The position numbers and the translations under genes are program-made. From an archaeon (GTDB lineage Archaea > EX4484-52 > B79-G9), in contig DAOVNB010000022.1 in NCBI GenBank assembly GCA_030630425.1, positions 1 to 7,803 of the forward strand: a DNA stretch of 7,803 bases, written 5' to 3'. This document shows positions 1 through 5,144 of the stretch, piece by piece; within the stretch, counting starts at the first letter, position 1, and every line of letters starts with the position of its first letter. The notes under the pieces were generated by a model. The model made no database searches, was not told where the DNA came from, and worked only from the letters and a program-made list of their open reading frames with translations.

Positions 1-1
1 A

Positions 2-400
2 CCTAAATTTGGCAATGTTTGGGTTCTGGAAAATTTTGAGGGTGTTGTCGACGGCATTGATTGTGATAAAAAAGAGGTTGTATCTGAAGGTTTTTTTGTT
101 GAATTGAAAAAAGAAACACCATATCTTTTTATTACCTGTGAAGCGGTTAACACACCAAATAATTATAATTTTACAATCCAATGCAGAAGCTCTCTTTTTA
201 GAATGACACAGTCTGTTTTAGCAACTGCGTTTGGTGAGGCAGGATATAGGGGGGTGTTAACGCTTATGGTTGCGCCCCTTATGGATACTGGTGTAGATAT
301 TGGTGTTCGGTTCTGCCAAATAGTGTTTTCAAAACTTGATATGGAATCCCATTATGAAGAGCAAAAAGAAACAAATTATCAGGATGGAAAAGTCATTTAA
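2..400 (+). CDS. dUTPase / dCTP deaminase-fold protein, 3' part (5' end outside window)
   Basis: The frame is open from the left edge, so this is the C-terminal 132 residues of a longer protein; a TTG at 104 is an internal codon, not the start. The fold is recognised from spaced motifs: RSSLFRM (fragment residues 62-68, the phosphate-binding motif), AGYRG (80-84, the active-site turn) and IGVRFCQIVF (100-109, the final conserved strand). Archaeal members hydrolyse dUTP to dUMP and pyrophosphate, deaminate dCTP, or do both, which keeps uracil out of DNA. Two active-site positions look changed. The Asp expected before P/A-G-Y is Glu79, and the Glu used for deamination in dCTP deaminases aligns with Met89. 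A dUTPase-like role is therefore more likely than deamination, but the activity is unproven. The last residues are hydrophilic. The stop codon sits in a palindrome. Confidence 0.72.
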   Translation, partial: PKFGNVWVLENFEGVVDGIDCDKKEVVSEGFFVELKKETPYLFITCEAVNTPNNYNFTIQCRSSLFRMTQSVLATAFGEAGYRGVLTLMVAPLMDTGVDIGVRFCQIVFSKLDMESHYEEQKETNYQDGKVI

Positions 401-406
401 ATGACT
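391..406. repeat. Perfect 16-bp palindrome over the stop codon of the dUTPase-like gene
   Basis: AGTCATTTAAATGACT is its own reverse complement, and the TAA stop (398-400) lies at its centre. It is followed by ATTTTT (407-412) and another T6 (415-420), so it could act as a terminator. It also lies directly upstream of the TATA-like TTTTTTAAAT that would serve the helix-turn-helix gene at 447, so it could equally be an operator for that regulator. The sequence does not decide between these. Confidence 0.55.
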
Positions 407-414
407 ATTTTTGG

Positions 415-424
415 TTTTTTAAAT
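415..424 (+). promoter_or_regulatory. TATA-like box of the HTH regulator gene
   Basis: TTTTTTAAAT is centred about 27 bp upstream of the ATG at 447. Transcription would then begin at or within a few bases of the start codon, the leaderless or short-leader arrangement common in archaea. The palindrome 391-406 abuts the upstream, BRE-like side. Confidence 0.35.
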
Positions 425-446
425 GTTGTTGTCGTAGTAGGGGTAT

Positions 447-1175
447 ATGGAATTAAAAAAAATTATTGAAGAAAAAACAACAGAAGAAATGATTTCAAAA
501 AATATTGCTGGTGAAATTGTTCTTTCTAAACTGCCCGGAAAAACCATACAGCGATGGCGCGATATTTTTAAAATATCTCAGCGTGCACTTGCACAAAAAA
601 TGAATATTGTGCCGTCAGTTATCTCGGATTATGAAACCGGGCGAAGAACATCGCCCGGAGTCTCTATGATTAAAAAAATTGTCAATGCATTTATTGAGCT
701 TGATAGGAATGCGGGCTCTGTTGTTATTAATGAGTTTTCAACATTATTTCAAAAAGAAGTTTTAAATGACGCCATTATTGATATACGGGAGCTTGAAAAG
801 CCGGTAACTGTTGAAAACTTCAATTATGTTTTAGATGGTGTAATTATTGTTGGTGAAGAAAAATCTAAAAAACCATTATATGGTTATACTGTTGTTGATT
901 CTATAAAGGCCATTGTTAATTTATCACCTCAAGAATTAGTTCAGCTTTATGGGATGACAACAGAAAGAGCACTTATATTTGTAAATGTAGAATCTGGTCG
1001 CTCACCAATGGTCGCGCTTAAAGTCACCAACCTCAAACCAGGTGCTGTGGTTCTTTTTGGTGTAAAGGATTTGGATGTTCTTGCAAAAAGAATTGCTTTG
1101 GTTGAAAATATACCCTTAATTGTTTCAAAAACAAAAAGTATTGACGACTTACTTTCTAATTTGAAGAAAATATAA
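447..1175 (+). CDS. XRE-family helix-turn-helix transcriptional regulator
   Basis: The protein is 242 residues long. Residues 30-55 contain the stretch PGKTIQRWRDIFKISQ followed by RALAQKMNIVPSVISDY, ending in ETGRRTSPG (63-71). This is a Cro/CI-type HTH whose recognition helix carries the VPSVISDYE signature. The signature is typical of a conserved archaeal regulator family (COG1709-like, named from memory). Residues 85-242 form a mixed alpha/beta C-terminal domain with no known ligand; it contains a NVESGRSPMVALKVTNLKPG segment. No membrane segment is visible. The ATG at 447 was chosen because the preceding TATA-like box fits it; Met15 is a less likely alternative. Targets are unknown, but the palindrome just upstream suggests self-regulation. 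The gene converges on orc1/cdc6, with 15 bp between the stops. Confidence 0.82.
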   Translation: MELKKIIEEKTTEEMISKNIAGEIVLSKLPGKTIQRWRDIFKISQRALAQKMNIVPSVISDYETGRRTSPGVSMIKKIVNAFIELDRNAGSVVINEFSTLFQKEVLNDAIIDIRELEKPVTVENFNYVLDGVIIVGEEKSKKPLYGYTVVDSIKAIVNLSPQELVQLYGMTTERALIFVNVESGRSPMVALKVTNLKPGAVVLFGVKDLDVLAKRIALVENIPLIVSKTKSIDDLLSNLKKI

Positions 1176-1181
1176 TTTTTT
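1176..1181 (+). terminator. T-run between the converging HTH and orc1/cdc6 genes
   Basis: Six T residues follow the HTH gene stop immediately, in the 15-bp gap before the orc1/cdc6 stop codon. Short T-runs terminate transcription in archaea. No hairpin is evident. On the opposite strand, T-rich sequence occurs only inside the 3' end of the HTH gene, so orc1/cdc6 transcripts probably run into it. Confidence 0.35.
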
Positions 1182-1190
1182 ATAATATGT

Positions 1191-2420
1191 TTAAAAATAA
1201 AATTCGTTCTTAAAAAAATCCATTATTTTTTTATGTATGTCTTCGGAAAATGCCAGCGATATTTCTCTTGTTCTCCCATAACGGCCGTTGCTTATTACTT
1301 TAGCATTGATAATACCCAACATATCAAGTTCGGATAAAATATCTGATACGCGCCTTTGTGTAAGTGGCTTTAAAACCGCTTTTTTACATATTGTCATATA
1401 ATTATTAAAAACATCTCCTGTGAGTGTTTTTTCATTTTCTTTTGTTAATTTTGTTAAAAGTGCATATATTATTGCTTTTGATTGTTTTGGTTGTGTTTTT
1501 ACAACTTCTATTATTCTATCGGTGTCTACTTTTTCTTCTGCCTTGTCAACATGCTTTATTGAAACTTCTTCATCCCCTTCCCTTTCTGCCACTTCACCCG
1601 CCACGCGGAGAAGATCCAGCGCGCGCCTCGCATCGCCATGTTCCTGTGCTGCGAGTGCTGCGCATTTTTGGGTGACGCCATCATTGATTTTTCCATTTGT
1701 GAATGCTATTTCAGCGCGTTTTTGTAAAATCTCCTGTAGTTGTACGGCATTATATGGCGGGAAAATCAATTCCTCTTCTGAAAGGGATGATTTCACACGA
1801 GCATCAAGATAATCCGTAAATGAAAGATTATTAGAAATACCAATAACGGATAAATCAACATTAGCTAAATCCTGATTTATTCTTGTAAGATTATATAAAA
1901 AATCATCACCAACCTTATTTACAAGAGCATCAATTTCGTCAACAATTAAGATAACAACCCCTTCTAATTTATCAAGGGATTTGAAAAATATTTTATAGAC
2001 CTGATCTGTTGGCAAACCAGTTGAAGGAACTGTTTCACCTAATTTTTCTGCCAGATATGCTAAAAACCGGTATTCTGTATCTGCTACTTTTTTCATTTTA
2101 CAATTAACATAAATTGTTTTAATTATATTATTGTTTTGTGTTGCTGTTTTTACAAGCTCGTCTAAAACATATTTTGTGGTTAGTGTTTTTCCTGTTCCTG
2201 TAGAACCATAAATAAATACATTTGAAGGCCTTTCAGATTTTAAAGCAGGAAGAAGTATACGGCCTAATTGATTTATTTGTTTATCTCTGTGTGGGACGGT
2301 TTCTGGAGTGTAACTAGATGTTAGTGTTTTTTTATTTGAAAAGATTGGTTGTTTTGTAAGATAATTATTAAATAATTCTTGTATTGTCTGTTGTGTAATA
2401 TAAACCACCCATTTTTCCAT
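1191..2420 (-). CDS. orc1: Orc1/Cdc6 replication initiator (AAA+ ATPase)
   Basis: The 409 residues are the normal length for archaeal Orc1/Cdc6, which binds origin-recognition boxes and helps load the MCM helicase. Motifs in order: SYTPETVPHRDKQI (36-49); Walker A GSTGTGKT (72-79); Walker B ILIVDEID (157-164); sensor 1 in VIGISNN (192-198); the arginine-finger region DARVKSSL (206-213); and sensor 2 GDARRALDLLR (262-272). A C-terminal winged helix (about 305-395) ends in the wing NGRYGRTREI. The pattern resembles the euryarchaeal Orc1-1 type. The ATG at 2420 gives a slightly long N-terminus; GTG at codon 5 is possible. No Shine-Dalgarno is visible. A TATA-like TTCTTATAGAA lies 24 bp upstream, and another AT box lies at 2456-2467, so the mRNA is leaderless or has a short leader. 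It diverges from polB across the predicted origin. An ORB-like element overlaps its start codon. Residues of about 247-277 are encoded by unusually GC-rich DNA. Confidence 0.96.
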   Translation of the reverse strand: MEKWVVYITQQTIQELFNNYLTKQPIFSNKKTLTSSYTPETVPHRDKQINQLGRILLPALKSERPSNVFIYGSTGTGKTLTTKYVLDELVKTATQNNNIIKTIYVNCKMKKVADTEYRFLAYLAEKLGETVPSTGLPTDQVYKIFFKSLDKLEGVVILIVDEIDALVNKVGDDFLYNLTRINQDLANVDLSVIGISNNLSFTDYLDARVKSSLSEEELIFPPYNAVQLQEILQKRAEIAFTNGKINDGVTQKCAALAAQEHGDARRALDLLRVAGEVAEREGDEEVSIKHVDKAEEKVDTDRIIEVVKTQPKQSKAIIYALLTKLTKENEKTLTGDVFNNYMTICKKAVLKPLTQRRVSDILSELDMLGIINAKVISNGRYGRTREISLAFSEDIHKKIMDFFKNEFYF

Positions 2421-2432
2421 AGGAAATAAAGC
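2415..2432 (+). promoter_or_regulatory. Mini-ORB-like element A over the orc1/cdc6 start codon
   Basis: TTCCATAGGAAATAAAGC contains the dyad TTCC-ATA-GGAA and matches the first 18 positions of element B at 15 of 18 bases, but lacks the G-string. It spans the ATG of orc1/cdc6 (2418-2420) and the probable transcription start. Archaeal ORBs, as recalled, have a TTCCA..GGAAA dyad and a downstream G-run; copies without the G-run are called mini-ORBs. Its position suggests autoregulation of the initiator, or a further origin site. Confidence 0.5.
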
Positions 2433-2437
2433 TTATG

Positions 2438-2449
2438 TTCTATAAGAAA
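2438..2449 (-). promoter_or_regulatory. TATA-like box of orc1/cdc6
   Basis: Read on the minus strand this is TTCTTATAGAAC, centred about 24 bp upstream of the ATG, which suits a leaderless transcript. A second candidate, TAAAAATATAAA (2456-2467), would give a leader of roughly 15 nt. Both lie between ORB-like elements A and B. Confidence 0.35.
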
Positions 2450-2484
2450 TGAAGGTTTATATTTTTATCGATTGTTTGTTTTAT

Positions 2485-2510
2485 CCCCCACCCCTTGATT
2501 TCGTATGGAA
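2485..2510 (-). promoter_or_regulatory. ORB-like element B
   Basis: On the minus strand the 26-bp element begins TTCCATACGAAAT and ends in the G-string GGGGTGGGGG. It combines the TTCCA..GAAA dyad region and the G-rich tail of archaeal origin recognition boxes. It is the strongest G-run in an otherwise AT-rich intergenic region, and it mirrors element C across the AT-rich core with its G-string pointing outward toward orc1/cdc6. Confidence 0.7.
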
Positions 2511-2547
2511 TGTTGGTTTGAGTTTTTGGTTGTTTTTTATTTAATTG

Positions 2548-2598
2548 TTATTAATATATATTATATATATTATATATAATAATATATATTATATATAA
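2548..2598. repeat. AT-only duplex-unwinding core with a direct repeat
   Basis: There are 51 consecutive bases without G or C, mostly alternating TA steps. A 17-nt unit, AATATATATTATATATA, occurs identically at 2553-2569 and 2581-2597, a period of 28 bp. This is the most easily melted stretch in the window and sits 38 bp from element B. It is the best candidate for the site where the helix first opens. Confidence 0.65.
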
Positions 2599-2769
2599 CT
2601 ATAAAAATAACTTTATCAATTAAATGAATAACACGTAACCCAATACATATTAAATTATCATTTTTTAAAATAAAACAAACTACAAGATAACCTTTTTTAA
2701 GAAATAATATTAAATATTTTTATTTAATTGAGATATACTTCTAATTTGTTTTGTTATTATCTTTTTTGT

Positions 2770-2778
2770 ATTTATAAT
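2770..2778 (+). promoter_or_regulatory. TATA-like box possibly serving polB
   Basis: ATTTATAAT would place the transcription start near 2798, inside ORB-like element C, so initiator binding there could compete with polB transcription. A second AT stretch at 2837-2848 would instead give a leaderless message at the ATG at 2866. The sequence does not decide between them. Confidence 0.25.
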
Positions 2779-2790
2779 TGTATTGTAACT

Positions 2791-2816
2791 TTCTATAGGA
2801 AATAGGGGTGTGGGAG
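2791..2816 (+). promoter_or_regulatory. ORB-like element C
   Basis: It begins TTCTATAGGAAAT and continues with AGGGGTGTGGGAG. Against element B the first 13 bases match at 11 positions; after a 2-nt gap AGGGGTG is identical, and the G-rich tail is similar. It has the opposite orientation to B, with its G-string pointing toward polB. Elements B and C bracket about 280 bp of AT-rich DNA. Confidence 0.68.
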
Positions 2817-2865
2817 TAATTTGTAAAATCCTATGTTTTTTAATTTTATGTTGTTATTTATAGTT

Positions 2866-4431
2866 ATGGATGATTATAAGACAATTATTATTGATTTTAT
2901 AAATAATGGTGTTGTTGTTGATGTTGAAGCAATTAAATTGATAAAAGAGAATAATTTAACTAAAAAAGACCTTCTTGAATTAGATGTTCATGAAAAAATA
3001 ATAACGGCTGAACAAATTAAAGTATTTATTGAATTTAAAAAGAAAACACCCACACCAGAAATAAAAAAACAAAATATACGAGACCCGCCATTAAACCAAA
3101 ATAAGGAAGAAGAAACACCCCTAGAAGAATCAAAAAAAGAAATATTAGAAGAAAACAAAACAACCACATTACAAGAAACAAATTATAATACCTCTGTTGA
3201 AATTGTTAAAAATTATGAATTTGAACCACAAGAGAGAAGTGTTCGTTCTTTTGTGGAGTATTTTAACGCACGGTTTGATTCTTTTAAAAAACTCCTTTTA
3301 AAAAGACCCGAATTAAAAAATGTTGTTTCTCTAAATCGTTTTACAAAAACCAGTCAAGACAAAGACGTGTGTGTGATTGGTATGGTAAAAAATATATTTG
3401 TTTCTAAAAAAAACAACCTGTTGTTTGAAATTGAAGATAAAACAGGCACGATAACAGTTTTTGTTAAAGATGGATCAAATATAGGGGAAACACACATCCT
3501 TTTAGACGAAGTGGTTGCGTTTAGGGGTAGTGTTTCAAAAGGTTATTTCTTTGCAGAAACCATAATCTGGCCAGACATACCGTTACGCAGTAATATATCT
3601 AAAGTTACAGATCCTATAAGCGCTGTTTTTTTATCGGATCTTCATTACGGGAGTGATATGTTTTTGACAGCTATAGAACAAAAATTTATAAATTGGATAA
3701 ATTCTGATGATGCGCTTGCAAAAAGGGTAAAGTATATTTTTATTTCGGGAGATGTTGTTGATGGTATTGGAATTTATCCATCACAAGAAGAAGACCTTAA
3801 AATAACGGATGTGTACAAGCAATACGCAGCATTTGAAGAATTTATTGAAAAAGTACCAAAACATATAGAAATTATTATTTGTCCTGGCAACCACGATGCA
3901 ATACGCGGCGCAGAACCACAACCCACATTTACACCAAAACATTTGCCAATAATAACTTCATTTAAAAATGTTCACTTAACAACCAATCCATCATATATTA
4001 AAATACATAATTTAAACGGCCAGGAAGGGCTGATGGTTCTTATGTATCATGGGTATAGTTTTACAAGCCTTATTGATGCACTCCCACACTTAAGATTACA
4101 TGGTATAACACAACCACAACATGTGATGAAAGATGTCCTTAAAAGAAGGCATTTAGCCCCACTTTACGGAGCCACAATAGCGGCACCAGAAAAAGAGGAC
4201 GGATTGGTAATAGAGATTGTGCCTGATATATTTGTTACGGGGGATTTGCATAGCCACACGGCAGACATATATAAGGGTGTAAATATAATATCTGCAAGCA
4301 CTTTTCAAGGACAGACGGCGTTTATGGATCGGGTAGGTCATATTGCTAATCCAGGTAAAATAACTGTTCTTGATTTAGATACAAGAAAATACACAATCCT
4401 TGATTTTTGGGATGGTGTGAATAAAACCTAA
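2866..4431 (+). CDS. polB: DNA polymerase D small subunit DP1 (3'-5' exonuclease)
   Basis: DP1 is the proofreading subunit of the archaeal replicative polymerase D. From Met2866 the protein has 521 residues. Residues 1-58 form a small helical N-terminal domain. A charged K/E/T/N-rich linker covers about 59-110. An OB fold (about 168-240) precedes a calcineurin-like phosphoesterase domain. Its metal-ligand motifs all appear intact: SDLHYGS (257-263), GDVVDG (295-300), GNHDA (341-345), YHG (394-396) and GDLHSH (459-464). An active Mre11-like nuclease is therefore expected. The frame also has an ATG at 2833, but that would add a hydrophobic MFFNFMLLFIV unlike DP1 N-termini and has no close ribosome binding site, so 2866 is preferred. 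It lies just right of the origin, divergent from orc1/cdc6. Its stop codon is within an inverted repeat that also contains the next gene's TATA box. Confidence 0.94.
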   Translation: MDDYKTIIIDFINNGVVVDVEAIKLIKENNLTKKDLLELDVHEKIITAEQIKVFIEFKKKTPTPEIKKQNIRDPPLNQNKEEETPLEESKKEILEENKTTTLQETNYNTSVEIVKNYEFEPQERSVRSFVEYFNARFDSFKKLLLKRPELKNVVSLNRFTKTSQDKDVCVIGMVKNIFVSKKNNLLFEIEDKTGTITVFVKDGSNIGETHILLDEVVAFRGSVSKGYFFAETIIWPDIPLRSNISKVTDPISAVFLSDLHYGSDMFLTAIEQKFINWINSDDALAKRVKYIFISGDVVDGIGIYPSQEEDLKITDVYKQYAAFEEFIEKVPKHIEIIICPGNHDAIRGAEPQPTFTPKHLPIITSFKNVHLTTNPSYIKIHNLNGQEGLMVLMYHGYSFTSLIDALPHLRLHGITQPQHVMKDVLKRRHLAPLYGATIAAPEKEDGLVIEIVPDIFVTGDLHSHTADIYKGVNIISASTFQGQTAFMDRVGHIANPGKITVLDLDTRKYTILDFWDGVNKT

Positions 4432-4449
4432 AATATTATATAATTTAGG
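4427..4449. repeat. Inverted repeat spanning the polB stop and the next TATA box
   Basis: CCTAAA (4427-4432, containing the polB TAA) pairs with TTTAGG (4444-4449). After one A/A mismatch, TAT/ATA pairing continues inward. The centre includes TTATATAAT (4436-4444), a good TATA box about 34 bp before the small-protein ATG at 4478. It could be a weak terminator hairpin or an operator that occludes the TATA box. Confidence 0.4.
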
Positions 4450-4467
4450 ATGAAATAAAACAATGTT

Positions 4468-4473
4468 GGTGAT
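4468..4473 (+). promoter_or_regulatory. Ribosome binding site deciding the start of the 76-residue protein
   Basis: GGTGAT is a typical archaeal Shine-Dalgarno match. It is separated by 4 nt from ATG 4478, and lies inside the frame that would start from ATG 4463. This makes 4478 the likely start. The TATA box at 4436-4444 predicts transcription from about 4465, which also excludes 4463. Confidence 0.6.
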
Positions 4474-4477
4474 ATTT

Positions 4478-4708
4478 ATGGAAGTAACATCTATAATGTT
4501 TTTGATAAATGCTAAAAAAGATGAGTTGGTAAAGGCGCTCAAAAACGATGAACGAATTGAAGAATACGATATGGAAGAGCTTGACAAAAAAGATAACCGA
4601 AAAGATGTCATGATTATACTAAAAACACCAATAAATCACAAATATATTGGTGAGATGCTTTCTTCATTAGTTGATGGTGTTGAGCAAGGAACAGTACAAG
4701 TGGAATAA
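4478..4708 (+). CDS. Small acidic protein of unknown function (76 aa)
   Basis: I do not recognise this protein. It begins MEVTSIMFLINAKKDELVKA and is rich in charged residues: an acidic/basic helical stretch, DERIEEYDMEELDKKD, at about 29-44, then a likely beta strand, DVMIILKTP (48-56), and a C-terminal helix and strand. It therefore looks like a compact alpha/beta or helical-strand fold. It has no signal peptide, membrane segment or cysteine motif. The clear GGTGAT ribosome binding site, its own TATA box and codon usage like its neighbours argue that it is real. It follows polB by 46 bp on the same strand, so it may be co-transcribed in part. Whether it acts in replication cannot be told from the sequence. 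Confidence 0.68.
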   Translation: MEVTSIMFLINAKKDELVKALKNDERIEEYDMEELDKKDNRKDVMIILKTPINHKYIGEMLSSLVDGVEQGTVQVE

Positions 4709-4828
4709 AATTTAGTTGTTTTACGACACACCAATTAATTTGTGTCTGTGTTCCTGTTTTTTGATGTTTTGTATTTTCTTCAAGATGGTTGGTATTGTTT
4801 TAAAAAACGATAATTTTATAAAGGATGG

Positions 4829-4846
4829 GTGTTATATATATAACAC
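4829..4846. repeat. Perfect 18-bp palindrome, TATA-like
   Basis: GTGTTATATATATAACAC is its own reverse complement. Its centre (TTATATATATAA, 4832-4843) is a strong TATA-box candidate, about 23-25 bp upstream of the G-rich start of the putative RNA at 4861. It could be a promoter, an operator, or a hairpin ending transcription from the small-protein gene upstream. Confidence 0.55.
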
Positions 4847-4860
4847 TTCTGGAAATACTT

Positions 4861-4943
4861 GGGCTCGGATGGGTGGAAGATATCGTGCTTCTTGTTTGGG
4901 GGCAACTCTGGACTTAGCTTCCTACCCTGCCGAGATTATTTTT
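4861..4943 (+). ncRNA. Candidate structured non-coding RNA
   Basis: A locally GC-rich segment in AT-rich DNA folds into a long hairpin. CTCGG (4864-4868) pairs with CCGAG (4930-4934). GGGTGGAAG (4871-4879) pairs with CTTCC-T-ACCC (4918-4927), leaving a one-base bulge. In the loop, TGCTTC (4886-4891) can pair with GGGGCA (4899-4904), with two G-U pairs. A TATA-like palindrome lies at the proper distance upstream, and T5 (4939-4943) follows. GC-rich islands of this kind in AT-rich archaea often mark RNA genes. I do not recognise it as tRNA, 5S rRNA, SRP RNA, RNase P RNA or a C/D-box RNA. An H/ACA-like guide is conceivable, but no ACA box is obvious. It could instead be a large terminator. No gene follows on the plus strand before polC, so a riboswitch is unlikely. 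Confidence 0.42.
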
Positions 4944-5000
4944 AATAACTGCTAAATGAAGTTATCGGTGTTTTTAAGATATCGATATTTTATGATTCTT

Positions 5001-5026
5001 TTTGTGTTTATAATTAAAAACACAAA
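5001..5026. terminator. 9-bp hairpin with T-rich flank
   Basis: TTTGTGTTT (5001-5009) pairs perfectly with AAACACAAA (5018-5026) across an 8-nt AT loop. On the minus strand it lies about 120 bp beyond the stop of the coiled-coil gene and is followed by AAAAAG, so a terminator role for that gene is possible but weak. It may instead be part of the structured intergenic region. Confidence 0.3.
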
Positions 5027-5042
5027 GTCTGACCAATTATTG

Positions 5043-5089
5043 AAAAATCCAAAAAAATAGTATGTGAGTGCACGATATTATGGATTTTT
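5043..5089. repeat. Long interrupted inverted repeat (about 18 bp of stem)
   Basis: Three stacked stems share one axis. AAAAATCCA (5043-5051) pairs with TGGATTTTT (5081-5089). TAGTAT (5058-5063) pairs with ATATTA (5075-5080), with one G-U pair. GTG (5064-5066) pairs with CAC (5071-5073) around an AGTG loop. Six A residues (5052-5057) and G5074 are bulged. Role unknown. It lies between the candidate RNA and the 3' end of the coiled-coil gene, and could be a terminator or RNA structure. Confidence 0.35.
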
Positions 5090-5144
5090 AGAAGCTTTAT
5101 GTTGGTAGGGGTTATGAGGGTTATGGTCTAGGTCTATTAAGGCA

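Larger units (their letters stand above)
2415..2816. other. Predicted chromosomal replication origin (oriC)
   Basis: This region between divergent orc1/cdc6 and polB has three origin hallmarks. It adjoins the initiator gene. It holds a strongly AT-rich core, including 51 consecutive A/T bases at 2548-2598 that could serve as the unwinding element. The core is bracketed by ORB-like elements B (2485-2510, minus strand) and C (2791-2816, plus strand), with a third half-like copy A at 2415-2432. No open frame of note lies inside. The same linkage of origin, orc1 and polymerase D is established in several Euryarchaeota. Activity here is inferred from structure. Confidence 0.8.
4709..5144. other. 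Intergenic region without convincing protein gene, rich in inverted repeats
   Basis: No credible coding frame is visible. The best open frame (4716-4955) gives a cysteine-rich, unrecognisable peptide and covers the hairpin of the candidate RNA. The region holds the 18-bp palindrome, the candidate RNA, a 10-bp palindrome ATATCGATAT (4979-4988), the hairpin at 5001-5026 and the long inverted repeat at 5043-5089. Four or more strong dyads within about 260 bp is unusual for this window. Confidence 0.6.

Noticed and set aside
1420..1812. Open frames of 130 and 83 codons on the plus strand inside orc1/cdc6
   Set aside because: They are antisense to a certain gene, give Ser/Cys/Leu-rich low-quality proteins, and arise from the GC-rich patch.
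2614..2735. Long inverted repeat TATCAATTAAAT / ATTTAATTGAGATA within the origin
   Set aside because: The arms need a 2-nt insertion and are of AT-only low complexity, so chance pairing is likely.
2833..2865. Upstream ATG extension of DP1 by 11 hydrophobic residues, as a signal peptide
   Set aside because: It is very short, has no charged n-region or cleavage site, and DP1 is a cytoplasmic replisome subunit; the ATG at 2866 fits family N-termini.
4153..4611. Minus-strand open frames over polB and the 76-residue gene
   Set aside because: They are antisense to better-supported genes and have no recognisable product or start signals.
4860..4945. tRNA, 5S rRNA, SRP RNA or RNase P RNA in the GC-rich hairpin region
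   Set aside because: No T-loop consensus, acceptor/anticodon layout, 5S pairing scheme, SRP helix-8 motif or RNase P core motifs could be found.
4716..4955. 79-codon open frame on the plus strand
   Set aside because: It has no ATG or ribosome binding site at its start, gives an unrecognisable Cys-rich product, and runs across the palindrome and the strong hairpin, which favours an RNA.
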